From: Talinum fruticosum
Lineage: Eukaryota > Streptophyta > Magnoliopsida > Caryophyllales > Talinaceae
Reading direction: 5' to 3'
DNA: 64,000 nt
Assembly (NCBI GenBank): GCA_021018815.1
Contig: JAITYX010000126.1
Coordinates: 565,501-629,500 of the forward strand
Notes under the pieces: generated by a model
The model's input: only the letters and a program-made list of their open reading frames with translations
Databases searched by the model: none
Told to the model about the DNA's origin: nothing
In this document: positions 8,751 to 20,876 of the stretch, piece by piece
How positions within the stretch are numbered: position 1 is the first letter of the stretch
Layout of the letters: every line of letters begins with the position of its first letter
Translations under genes and position numbers: made by a program

Positions 8751-11700
8751 TTAATGATTCCTTGGTGCCGGTGTTGGACTGGTTGGAGGCTTCATGTCAT
8801 CATACCTTCAGTACAGGGAACAAATATGATGTGTCAAATAAACAACATGCTGATATAGCAATCTTTATACATAGATGTTCAAAATGGGGTGACAAATTGG
8901 GTAAACAACCATTTCAACTGTCTCTAGGTTTCATCTGAAGCCTACTTTTATGGGTTAAAATTATATCACATAGATCTTTTACTCAAATCAAATAAGATTA
9001 TTTTTATAAACATGGACTAAGCCACTATATGTGTTTCCTTTTGGTCAATAAAGAAAACTACAAGTATGAATTAATGGGAAAAAGAAAAAGAAGATAAAAG
9101 TAAGTGTTTTCTAGATAGTGAAACGAGGAATAAGGATTAGAAAAGGTAAACTGCCATAAAAGAGCTCACATGGTGTAGGGTGAGAGTGGCCACGATTTTG
9201 GCTCAGTGGAAGTCTCCACATCTCTTGTGTTATCAGCTTTGACAGGTTCAGCTGCATCTTCATTGGATGCAGTAGCCGTCTGGGATTCATCAGCAGCAGA
9301 GGCAGTGGGAATGGGAATGGGAGTGGGAGTGGGAGTAGGAGTGGGATTGGCGATTGAAATTGGAGCTGTTGGTGTAGGTGAGGTTGGGGGCTTCAAATTG
9401 TCGTATCTGAAGGAAAAGAGAAACCAAGTAGTTTATTAATGAAAAGGTGAATTCCCCAAAAAGAAAATTAAAAAAAGGGAAAGAAACAGACGGGTTGGGC
9501 AGCAATATCAACAGTGATAGTAATAATTCACGTTTTTCATCACCTTCAGCAGGCTAGGTATTTTACACTTTATTTTCTCGAACCAAAACTATGCATAGAT
9601 TTAGATCAACAACTGTGTTTGGAGAACTCATCTATACACTATGTTGATCAATAGGTCTGAATCTGATGCCTAAATCATCAAAGGTTGCACCATGCTCATA
9701 AGAAAGAACAAGGTATCAACAGCGTGTTCATGCAGACATACACAGGGTATGGAGAGTGGTAAAATGTCGATTCCTGTGGAACATTTTCATTCAAGGTGCC
9801 ATCGATAACCTTCAGTACACCATCCACTGTTTTTGAGACTTCTGGTGGTTCTTTCCTAGAGTCAGAAGGAGTAGATGGGCTTGGGGAGGTGGGAGGTTTC
9901 AGGTCTTCATAGCTGTAATCAAAAGTTTAAAAAATATCGAAGAAGTTTGTCAAGGATTCTTTCACAATTACAAACCCGAGATAGTGGATTAAAACTTACG
10001 CAGCATAAGGAGAAAGAGGCTGCTTTTTCTGTAAGCCTTCCACTGCTGGTTCAGAAGAAGTAACATCTGTCCCAGAAACACCAGATGTAGTGTCTAATAA
10101 TCCAGGTGATGCATCAGGAGTCTCAATTTTCTTTCCCTGTGGGATAGGTGGAACGGGAGTTGGTGATGTCGGTGGCTTCAAATTCTCATAGCTGAAAAAT
10201 TGACGATTTATGGTGTTATAATTCAAGGTATCTACATCATGCTAAACGATGTACCTTGCTCATTAATACATCAGCTGAGTTTCTGTTCCACAGAAGCTAC
10301 AACTGTTCCTAAGCAAGATAAGTACAAGGATTTCCTTTTTCCTTTCCTCTTTATTTAAAGTACTCAGGGACTTATTTCCATAGGGGTTCAAACAAATAGC
10401 ATATACATGCTTTTAAATAGACAGATAGACAGCTATTTCCTTTGGATTCTTCATTTCACCTTCAGTACCTGTGAACACTTGACATTTCATTGTCAGGTAT
10501 GAACCTTGACACTGTTCTAGTTAGGAAAGAAAAAATTCAGGGTCTCAGAGAACAGGCAAGTCCGACATCCAGGCACATAGCCATGTTGGATACTTAGACT
10601 TCACTCCAAGCATCATAAACATAGTATACCATTAGGCTTATTGAGTATCAAACATGTAAAAGATTGAACAGTTTACTTACGCAGCATAAGGAGACAAAGG
10701 CCTGGGTACCACACTTTCTGCTTCTATGGTTTCCTTTCCTGTTGGTGAAGTTGGAACCTCAGAGATTGAACTTTTGGGTTCAGGTTGAACCAGCTGAGTT
10801 GCAGCATCTGGTTCCTGGTAGTGAAAAAAATGATTTAAGAAAATTCAATTGCGAATCTATAGAAAAAGCGAAGGAGCCAGAAAAGAACAGAGCTTGCCAC
10901 TGATTTTTCTTGAGATGGTTCCTTGTCCTTCGCTTTGGACATGTAAGCTCGTTTAGATGGGATCTTTGCTAGAAGCTCCCCATAGGTGTTAATGGTGCAG
11001 TTGTTTCAGCAATTGCTTCCACTATTTTACAGTAGGAAAGTTCTCGGTTCTGAGCCATGAATGCTAATAGCTCTGCAATCTACAGTCAACTGATTCAGGT
11101 GAATATCAAACATCTTAATAAGAATCAAGCAAGGATAATGGGACACCCCAGCTGATCTACTCAAACTTATCTAGGGAGAAAATTATCATACGTCAATCCC
11201 GCAAATCCAATGCTAAACAATCTAACTTGGTCACCAGTGATATGAGAGTCATTATATTAGGCTCTAGCTAATTATCCTCTGGTTGGAATTTTAAAAGTCC
11301 TACTCGCCTGAAATTCTGTTCACGCACGACAATCTAAATGTGATGTGACGATGTTTTGAGATTTTGATAGGTGACAATTGAAAATTTAGAGATCTAACAT
11401 CAAAACACATAAGCTTATAACTGAGTATACCTGAAGATTTGACACGAGACCGCCAAATGTAGTGTCTTCTGGGAAAAGAATGAGATTATGAGTTTCCTTG
11501 AAACTATCTGTAGGCCTCTCCATGCCTCCCGGTCTTACTATCTGAAAACATTTGATAACATTCAGCCAATATTATCTGAGAAGGGAAGAAAATATCTCTC
11601 CTTTTTATCTTCAGAAAAAGCCAATGAGAACTCACAGTGTACGGAAGTCCACTGTCTATCAAGGCTTCTTCAGCTTTCCTCTTCCAAAGTAGCACTCCCC

Positions 11701-13715
11701 AAAACAAACTTGATCAAGGAGGAGGAGTTATTTCCATGATCATGGAGTGAATGACATAAACTAGTCCTTTTGTTGTTTAGTGGCACTACTTGCAGAAATT
11801 TGGAAAATTAAATAAATATGTTCAAGTTTGTTTCCTTACTTTAGAATTGCTGCAGGAAATCCAACCTTGTTTGTCCCCAAGGAAGTAACCAGCATAAAAT
11901 GGTCAACTTTTGCATCAGTTGCTGTATGTAGAGAGAGAAAGCAAAAGCATATGAGCTTTACCCAAATCATATTTAAATAAACAACTAAGATTTCTTCTTG
12001 CATATCATATGACTTTCAGTCTTCATGAATAAGAAGCCACTGCAGCAGAAGGTACAACTAAAGTTTGAAAAAGCAAGTACCAAAAAAGCACAAGTCCATC
12101 AATGTAAATACTCTCTTACCTGCATCAATGAGATTTTTAGTAGCCTGATAATCGATCCTATAAGGTCCGGTAACATCAAATATCTCCTTCTCACTGGCAC
12201 CAATGCAACATATAACCACTGAAGCTCTGCCTAGTGCCGGCACTATCTGGTCACGCTTTTCTAGATCACATTCGACAAGTTCAAGCTTCTCTATAGCTGG
12301 GCTAAACACCAAAATAAATCTGTTATTACTGTAGGCCTAACTTTTGATACCCAATAGTTTGCAACAGTTGCACAATAAATCACACTGCAAGTCAATTAGC
12401 ATTGTGCTTACGTTGGACTCCACCTGTGGCCTCAGGATCAAGCTTCATCTGCCTAACACTCTGCAAAGAAGCTAAAAATCTTAAGTATGGGGCCCATTTC
12501 AGAGTTTGACACAAGTATCGGTGTGATATATCACTTGTGAAAGAGAAAAACATACCTGTACTAAACTTTCTGCTCTTTGGGCACTCCTAACACCAGCTTT
12601 AACTCGAAATCCCAATTTCAAAAGCTCCCTGAACAAAGCCAACAATTTAGCTAGTCAGGTTACAGGTACAGAGGTCATCTACATTGAGTTCTAGAGTTGA
12701 GAGTCCTAACCTTACAGTTCGTGACCCAACTCTACCGGTAGCACCAGCAACAAATACAGTATCTTCATCTTTGGAACTAACATCTTGTGAAGTTGCCTCA
12801 ACTGCTGCTGAGCTGAAACTTACAGCACCTAGCCAAAATTCGAAAGGCATATACATTTACATTCATAAGAAGTTCCTTACAAGATACTATTGTTCATTGA
12901 AATACTTTCAGATCACCAGAATCAGATTACTAAGTTCATTCAGAGGTTACACAATTCAAAATCATCTGTTCTTCACACTTTTAGGTGAGTAATCCAAGCC
13001 AGGTTGCTATCTCCTACCAACAATTACTTATTCTTGAGGAGTATCAGGCACTGAATACCTTTCAAATGTAGAGTCCAACCAAAATAGCTCTTTGTAAGTC
13101 AATTGCAGCATACATATAACACAATCCCCACCCCCATCATTTCACAGGCAGGACTCCAGGATACTGGTCTGGCTTGGGTTGTATATTCTACTCATTAAAC
13201 ATTCCCTAGCCAAAAGTGAAACTTTCCCATTTTCCAGAATTTCTTCAGTTCTCTTCTCATTATCCATTGCCCACTCGGGCAAAATTTTTACTCCCATAAT
13301 TACATCTCAGTACAGTATCTTCTTCAATCAACCCTAGAAAAATTATTGGTAGCTGGTTCAAAAGCTTGAAACAACCAATGTACCTCATGCATCCAACATA
13401 TACAAGCCCAGAAAGAAAATTCAAACAAACCCACCAAAAATTACCATTAATTTAGACCAATAAACATAAGTCAACAAATAATCAGCATCAATCCATTCCA
13501 TTTGATGAAAATGTACTAAAGAGAGAAAATTTCTTGAAAGTTTTCATACCAGGAGGTTGCTGGGCTCGAATGTGAATGAACTGGACCTTTCTGGAACCTG
13601 GGCATTTCTTTGGATTGTAGAATTTGGGGAATTTCCCATAAAAGCTTCCTCTTTTTAGCAAATTATTTGGAGTTAGGCAGGTTGATAGAGTGGGTTGAAG
13701 GGAGCGAACCTCCAT
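8751..13715 (-). CDS. TIC62: TIC62, chloroplast NADP-binding, FNR-tethering protein (one frame break)
   Basis: TIC62 is a Rossmann-fold protein of the chloroplast inner envelope, stroma and thylakoid that binds ferredoxin-NADP reductase through C-terminal Pro/Ser repeats. Fourteen exons were traced: 13715-13550, 12828-12711, 12628-12556, 12460-12412, 12296-12120, 11921-11840, 11708-11636, 11541-11431, 11079-10901, 10814-10681, 10191-10000, 9912-9742, 9406-9170 and 8805-8751. The start MEVRSLQ fits a transit peptide. The dinucleotide-binding loop VAGATGRVG is at residues 82-90, with LELVECDLEK and VRPGGMERP downstream. Four tail repeats of the form PLSPYAAYENLKPPTSPTP follow. Exon 9 has a one-base loss at the C4 run 10978-10981; restoring it gives 605 residues, typical of the family. 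If genuine, the loss would remove all FNR repeats. An assembly error is more likely. The donor of exon 9 (GTGGCA) is weak. Confidence 0.93.
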
Positions 13716-14831
13716 TTTGCAAGGTATCATGGAAGGGCTTCGCATGATTATTTGGCGCCTCAATCAGTCTCATTAAACAGCTTTTCCCAAGGAGGGAGAG
13801 AGAAAGTGTGATTACAAGGATTCCATCTCAGCGGATCAAGATATGATTTGGTCCCACAGCCAGCGATTTCCTTGTGCTTATTCGTGGTACTCAGACCTTG
13901 TGGCTATGGCTATCGCCCAACTAATCCTATAAATACATACTCCTCTATTTCTTCTAAAACATACTCTGTCCTTTGTGAGGGGGAATAAAATAGAACACAG
14001 TTTGGTAAGAAGGGTAAGAGTGAGTGGAGAGTAAGAGAATATTCTATCAATGTTTAGAAAGTCTAGTGAGGACAAGTAGAGTAATAAGAGTAAAAAATAA
14101 ATGTTGAAGAGCTTGTAGCACAACTGGCATTTGGATGCTTTGAGTGTGTGTGGTACACCTTCAGTTCTTGGAGTACGAATTTAATTTTGAGAGGAGCACT
14201 TTATTAGCTTTGTGCTTTGGAAAGTTGTTAGGCATCAACAGGTTTTGGGCCTAGACCCTCACCCCCTTGTCCATTACAAGCCTCTATTGGGTTGTTCTGT
14301 ACAGGGGCTCAGTTGGAGTGGGCTGCTTACCCTTTAAAAAAAAGTAAAAAATAAATATATAAGTAAGAAAAATAATTAAATATTTTGTATATTATTTTTT
14401 ATTTTGATAAACGACATAACTCTTTTTTATAGATTAAATTAGAGTGTTACAAAGAATGAAAGTAAAGAAGGATAAGGAACAATAAAAGTTGCTCATTCAG
14501 CTCTTGTTTTCTCTCCAATCAATATCTCCCAGTCACAACATATAAGTGAAAATTTTGCTACTTATTGATGCCAATTGACATATAATAGAAATTTTTTAAA
14601 AAAACATTTTGCAAGAACCTAAAAATAAAATCTTATCTATATCAACTTTTTCGCCTCACCAAAAAGATATAAGCTTAGATATATAAGAACATACAAAATT
14701 TATAATTTCCGTTAGTAATACTTTAAATTTTAAAAATTTCGGTGCCCTTTTTTTAATCTTGTTTAACAGTGAGTGATTATCATATAATTGTAAATACATC
14801 GGCGTTCATTCATTGGTAGTCACCATCCAAC
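13716..14831. other. TIC62 upstream region and intergenic DNA
   Basis: This is the TIC62 side of a divergent TIC62/HDR intergenic space. I find no gene. The piece at 14130-14340 has a different, more GC-rich composition and could be a transposon remnant, but I could not identify ends. Confidence 0.4.
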
Positions 14832-15956
14832 CAAAAAAAAACTAGTAGGTACGCTTAAATTTTAGAGCCATCTATTTTTGGACCCAAAGTTATCAAAAAT
14901 TATATTAAGGCGCCTTAAATAATTGAGCCAACTATTTCCTGAGTCCAATTCGGACTGAGCTTGGATGGAGTTGTGAAAAGTCTAAAATACCTTCTTTAAT
15001 CGCGGGAAGAGGAGAATTAACTCCACCATAACACGCCTCATCGCTATCTGTCATGTCTCTAATACTCTCGATCACTCTCTGCCTCTCTCTCTCTCTCTTC
15101 CCCTCTCCTCCACCCCCAATTCTTCAACTCCGATCCGCAACTCGTTTTTAGAGGAAAAATCGTCCTCCATAGACGAAAACAGGAGACGAAGACGAAGGCG
15201 GAAGAAACAGAGGTAGAAGAAAAGGAGGCCGAAAATGGTAAGCGATAGAAGTTTCTTAATTTTTGCTTTCATTTCATTTTAGGGTTAAATTTGCGGGTTT
15301 ACGTTGAAAAAATAAATTTTATACCATAATTTTGTGAAATAATCTTTGAATGGAGAAATCTACTTCGACAATGCCTTCCATTTTTACCAAGCGCCACGAG
15401 AAAAAAGCCCCATAATCCCGAAGCCTAAAAATCGGAAAAATTTTTCCAAATTGTGAAATTCCACAAACAAATAAGTGGATACCACACAGCAGGAGAAGAA
15501 ATACAACAATAACAATGCATAAGGGTTGCTCCTTCGCAAAGGAGTGAAGATTAATTAGGGATAAAGACACGGAGGAAGTACTCCTAAAGGTGAAGAAAGA
15601 AGAGAAAGTACCAAGCTTAACAAACCAAGCTTCAAATACGCCCTCTTCTTCAAAACGAAGATGGAAAACCAGAGGAGAGAGAAAATTGAAGGACATAACT
15701 CATGGAGATGGAGGTTGAGGGAGATGGAAAAACAAAGGAGGCAAGCTATATAAAAGGAGAGAAGGAATAACATGACTATTGCAATAATGGTAATATGGGA
15801 AGTTCAACTCAAACACTCGAAAGCGAAACTCGGGCCGGAATTGGATCCGGAAAATAGTTAGGCCAATTATTTAAGGCGCGCTTAATTTAATTTTTGATAA
15901 CTTTGGGTTCAAAAATAGATGTCCTAAAAGCTTAAGGTACCTACTTAGTTTTTTTG
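14832..15956. mobile_element. Mutator-like (MULE/Pack-MULE-like) element with long TIRs and 9 bp target duplication
   Basis: The left end CAAAAAAAAACTAGTAGGTA and the reverse-complemented right end CAAAAAAACTAAGTAGGTAC begin inverted repeats of roughly 120 bases (shared blocks include ACCCAAAGTTATCAAAAATT and CCTTAAATAATTG). The element is flanked by CCATCCAAC (14823-14831) and CCATCGAAC (15957-15965), a 9 bp duplication with one mismatch, as expected for Mutator-like elements. No transposase frame is present. The interior looks host-derived: a CT-rich leader at 15070-15120 followed by AAAATGGTAAGCG at 15234, an ATG directly abutting a splice donor as in many ribosomal-protein genes. The opposite strand carries a TATATAGC motif near 15750. 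Confidence 0.78.
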
Positions 15957-15965
15957 CCATCGAAC

Positions 15966-16476
15966 CTCACCTCATCACCCTTTGTTCCCTCCAACAATTT
16001 CAAATTATTAAAATAAAATACATCAAATATATAAAATTAAACTCTATGGAATTTTTAGTATTGATAATCTCCCTTAAATATCCTACCAACTAGTTTTTTT
16101 CTTTTTTTCTCCTAGCACAAAATTCATATTAATATTCGTTCCATTTCACAATATACGTTGTTTTTCAACTATTTTTTTGATTTTATAAACCCTATGATTA
16201 ATCTCGTACAAAACCATGCGTTTGGCGAGGAAATATGTGTTAATTAATGTGAAAAATCACAATCAAGAGTCAAATTCATGAACCAATCCGAGCCATCTCG
16301 TGGGGAAATTCGGGTGAAGAGCTCGAGGTGTAACGCACGCGCCACGCGGATAAAATTCCCTCGGTGTTCATACTCGCACTTTACCTAACGGATCCCATTA
16401 TATGATGCATCTTTCCCTCTCTCTCTTTCCTCAGCATACCAACTCTTGAGAGTTGAGAGCTTCAAGAGTGTTAGCT
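15966..16476 (+). promoter_or_regulatory. HDR upstream region
   Basis: About 510 bases between the MULE and the HDR start codon. The last 60 bases are pyrimidine-rich (CTTTCCCTCTCTCTCTTTCC), typical of a plant 5' leader, with a GC-rich ACGCACGCGCCACGCGG patch at about 16334-16350. No defined promoter element was verified. Confidence 0.3.
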
Positions 16477-19400
16477 ATGGCGATCGCTCCTCATTTCTGC
16501 CGTATCTTCACCTCCGCCGGCGTCCCCTTGCCGGACAACCACGGTCGTTCGATTGGAGTCTCCCCTCCTGCCTCAAGACTCGCCTGTCCGTCCGATGTGC
16601 CGTTGCCGGCGAGTCTCCGTCGTCCTCCACCTCCTCTGCCGAGTTTGATGGTAAGACATTCCGCCATAATTTGACTAGGAGCCAGAATTACAACCGCCGA
16701 GGGTTTGGCCACAAGGAGGAGACTCTCCAGCTTATGAATCGCGAGTATACCAGTTAATTCCCCTCTCTCTCCCTCTCTCAATTGAGCATTATCTGTAATT
16801 TGACGAGTGAAATTTCGTAACTATTTATACGTTTTTGGAGGAAATATGATATGATGACATTCAGGAGGGAACTCGTTGAACTGAAAGCAATTTTTAAAAT
16901 GTCTGAATTGTTTCATTTGTGAAATCGTTACACGTTCATTTTCTTATAATTCATGAAATGATTATGAAATAAGAGTTTTAAGGCTTAACATCTCAATGAT
17001 TAAGCGATGTTACTGTCTAATCTGCTATTCTTTTGTTCATGCTCAAAGTTTCAGAAGTTACTGATGTATGGATTATTTTACACGGAAGTTAATGTTTTTT
17101 TTTTTTTAATGATTTTCAGGTGATATCATAAAGACCCTGAAGGAAAATGGTAATGAGTATACATGGGGCAACGTTACAGTGAAGTTGGCCGAAGCATATG
17201 GATTTTGCTGGGGCGTGGAGCGAGCAGTCCAGATTGCATATGAAGCGAGGAAGCAGTTCCCTACTGAAAAGATCTGGATCACTAACGAAATCATCCACAA
17301 CCCGACTGTTAATAAGGTCTATAACTGATCCCTGCTTGACTTCTTTTCAGTTACATAGCCATAGAATTTTGAGCTTACAATCTAAGAGAAATGTGGCCCT
17401 TCAAGTGTCTGTTTGAGTACATGTGTCAAGGCTTTGTATGCTGTCATTGATACAATGATAAGCTAGCTGGAAAATGTCGGGACTGCTTTTATGCCAAAAT
17501 GAAGTCTGCTTTGCTGTGTTTCGATCTTATCCGGTCAATTTTCTTCTAGAGTCCTACTGTATTAAGTTGTTATATACCCGAAGTATGATAATTTTTAAGC
17601 ATGTGGCAGTCCATATGTGAATAAGCTTTGTTATTCTGCATATAACAGGTCCTTGGTAATGGTTGGAATGAATATGATCTCAATCACCGCAATTTTTGTA
17701 ATCAAATGCACAGTTACAACTTACAAGTTATTGAAAGTATTGACTTTTTCATGGCAGCGGCTGGCAGAAATGGAAGTGCAGAATATCCCCGTTGAGGATG
17801 GTAAAAAGCAATTTGAAGTTGTTGATAAAGGTGATGTTGTGATTTTGCCAGCTTTTGGAGCTGCTGTGGAGGAAATGTTAACTTTGAGTGAGAAAAATGT
17901 ACAAATAGTAGATACAACTTGTCCTTGGGTTTCTAAGGTATTATCTGTTGGCCATTCTGGTGGTTCTCTTTCCTTTAGCAATGTTTTTGTTTTATATGTT
18001 TGACACCTAACTCTCCCCTATGTCCATTAGGTTTGGACCTCTGTGGAGAAACACAAAAAAGGAGACTATACTTCGATTATTCATGGGAAATATGCTCATG
18101 AGGAGACAATTGCAACAGCATCTTTTGCTGGGACATATATTGTTGTGAAAGATATGAAAGAGGTGCACTTCATGTTATACCTGGTATATTTATTTGTAAA
18201 TCTCATGTGTATGATAATGTGACGTATATATTATATGTTCAACACTTCATCCAGGCAACCTATGTGTGTGATTACATTCTTGATGGACAACTTGATGGGT
18301 CTAGCTCAACCAAAGAGGCCTTCCTAGAAGTAACTATCCTTCTTCAGAACGTTATATCAATTGAGTGTTTTCTGCTTAATGGACATCTCTCTCTGTATCT
18401 CTTTATCAAATCTCTAATATCTTAATTTTCTTTCAGAAATTCAAGTATGCTGTTTCTAAAGGTTTTGATCCGGACAAAGACCTTTTAAAAGTTGGAGTTG
18501 CCAATCAAACTACAATGCTCAAGGGTGAAACAGAGGAGATTGGTTAGTCAAGCTTTGTGCATAATGGTATTATTTCTTATATTGATGGAATAATTGCTTG
18601 ATGGGGTTCACATCTCCATTCTTACAGGGAAGCTTGTGGAGAGGACTATGATGCAAAAGTATGGAGTTGAGAATCTCAACAATCATTTCATGAGTTTCAA
18701 CACAATTTGTGATGCAACACAAGTATGTTGCTTCTCCTGGTTCCCCATCCCCTACGATGATTTGAACCCTCATTTTTCCTTACATTGGGATCTTTGCTCG
18801 CTAAAAGGCGAACACTGCCAATTTTACATTTTTGTAGCGATTACATTATTGTGAACATGCTACCCTGACATGACATGGTTTATAAATTATAACTTTATAA
18901 GGGCACAAACCTACTATGAGATGCACTAATGCTTTAGGGTCTTAGCTGTTGGAGTACGTCTCATTTAGGAACACAGTTGTGATTCGGGACCCAGTGACAA
19001 TGGTTTATAGGATTTATACTCAGAGTCAAAATTAAGTTTTAGCCTGTGAGATTTTCCTAATGTCGTGGTCGTCTCTCTTATGACATTCTTAAAGGTTTAT
19101 CTCTTTGGGGTAAGTTCATATTGTTATTTGAAGCAAGTTATATTGTAGCACCTTGTATTACATGGTATTATCTAGTAGCATGCATCATGTAGTTACACAC
19201 AGGGCTGCATGATATTTTGCTCATCACTTTGGCGCTCAGAAAGCTCCTGTCAAGTATCAAGTAGTTACATGGTAGTATCTATTGGCACGCATCATGGAGT
19301 TACACATGGGGCAGCATGATACTTTGGACATCACTTTAGCATCCCTCAAGCTCCTATCAAGTTTGGCTGACTTCCCTATTTTTTTCAGGAGCGACAAGAT

Positions 19401-20077
19401 GCAATGTATAAGCTGGTGGATGAAAAAATGGATCTTATGTTGGTGGTGGGAGGCTGGAACTCAAGCAACACCTCTCACCTGCAAGAGATACCAGAGGACC
19501 ATGGGATTATCTCATATTGGATTGACAGTGAAGAAAGAATCGGCCCTGGAAACAGAATAAGCCACAAGCTTAAAGTAAGTTTAGACCAATAAATAATTAT
19601 GCTACTTTCATAGTTTGATATCCATACACCGTTACTCAAAAAAGTTATCTGATCCCAGCTCGGTGAGCTAGTTGAGAAAGAAAATTGGCTACCAGAAGGC
19701 CCCATAACCATAGGAGTAACATCTGGTGCATCTACCCCAGACAAGGTACATAAAAAACAAGCTTTCTTTGCAATGACTCTTTTTGTTATTCCGTTTGGCT
19801 TCCGTGTTAACTGTAGAGAACTATGCTATGGCATTATTCAAGATTTGCTGCTGTTCAGCTGCAACAGAGATTCAAGGTCTTGTGCATTTGTCTTCACATT
19901 TTAGGTTTCCTGGTCATGATGGGGATATAGCATAGGTGCCAATTATATCCCTGGAAATCTCAATTTGACCCTTTCTTATTTCTGGCTTGGTGTTTTTAGG
20001 TGGTGGAAGATGTATTGATCAAGGTATTCGACATCAAGCGGGAAGAAGCTTTACAACGTGACGCTGTAGCCACTTGA
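16477..20077 (+). CDS. HDR: HDR (IspH), 4-hydroxy-3-methylbut-2-enyl diphosphate reductase (one frame break)
   Basis: HDR is the plastid [4Fe-4S] enzyme that turns HMBPP into IPP and DMAPP, the last step of the MEP pathway. Ten exons: 16477-16752, 17120-17316, 17758-17937, 18031-18162, 18255-18329, 18437-18542, 18628-18722, 19389-19574, 19659-19745 and 20000-20077. The three cluster cysteines sit in [11 protein letters not shown] (residue ~122), [11 protein letters not shown] and [21 protein letters not shown] and [15 protein letters not shown] are also present. The start [11 protein letters not shown] resembles known HDR transit peptides, but it is in a different frame from [11 protein letters not shown] and the mature protein. 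One base is missing between about 16500 and 16570, most simply in a C4 run (16524-16527 or 16562-16565). With it the length is 470 residues, against about 466 in Arabidopsis. The mature part is uninterrupted. Confidence 0.97.
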
Positions 20078-20876
20078 GAATGTAAAAGAGTCATGGAAAA
20101 TAGTGTATCAAAGGCACCGTTTCCTTTTTCTAGAGGACCATATCCGATAAGTATGTTGTCTGTAGTTGTGTAGGTGTAGTTTATACATGTATGAAAATAG
20201 TGTATCAGAATTCGAGCAATAGAGCATGGCTAGCTTGTTTGATGAATTCTCGTGACAACAACCATTGCAAGTGGGGCTGGATCTTAAATGTCGATTCATG
20301 GAAAACTGGATGAATGCTGGCTATAGGAAAAGAAATAGATTACCTTAATAAGGGCCTTATTATCTCTCTTTGGGGTAAACATACTGAAGGATTTGTGTTT
20401 GGGTTAGCTGCTGGAGCTAATGATCATACCTCAATTTTATGCCCCCTTCTCCATCCATCCCCCCTCCCCCTCCCCAAAAAAGAAAGAAAAAAGAAAATTT
20501 GCTTCCCTCTCGTTTAAATCGTAGAAGATGTTGAAACAGAAACACTAGATCAGAATGAATAGTTTATGAACCAGCAGAAGCAAAGAGAGAAAAAGAGAGG
20601 CACGTGGATTTATTCAGCGGCATAAAATAAAACGGAAAGGTTGGTTTTCTACTTCAAAATTACTCTGATCAGAAGGGCTGTGAAAGACAATCAGATCAGA
20701 TTTGAATCATCGGCTTTCTGGCATTTTATTAACGAAGCTAATACCTATATTCCAATTAAAATTTGACAGAACGCATTCCGTCGACCTTATTTGCCCTCTT
20801 TCTCTGTCTCTCTCTCTCTTGGACAGTCAGATGATGGCATTTGGAAGTAACTTCAAAAATTGAAATCATCATTTCT
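20078..20876. other. HDR 3' flank and convergent gap to the MATE gene
   Basis: No gene seen. This piece matters because segments of it (TGAATGCTGGCTATAG near 20310, GATTTATTCAGCGGCATAAA near 20608) recur at 25165-25190 and about 25460-25485, marking the tandem duplication. Confidence 0.5.

Noticed and set aside
9206..9439. Open frame with Gly-Met/Gly-Val repeats (plus strand)
   Set aside because: It is the antisense shadow of the Pro-Thr repeats in TIC62 exon 13.
15319..15696. 125-residue minus-strand hydrophobic frame
   Set aside because: It lies within the MULE interior in T-rich leader-like sequence; no domain or splice structure supports it.
16477..20077. HDR as a pseudogene because of the N-terminal frame break
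   Set aside because: All ten exons, splice sites and the three cluster cysteines are intact; the single break lies in the poorly conserved transit peptide beside C4 runs, and similar losses occur in other genes here.
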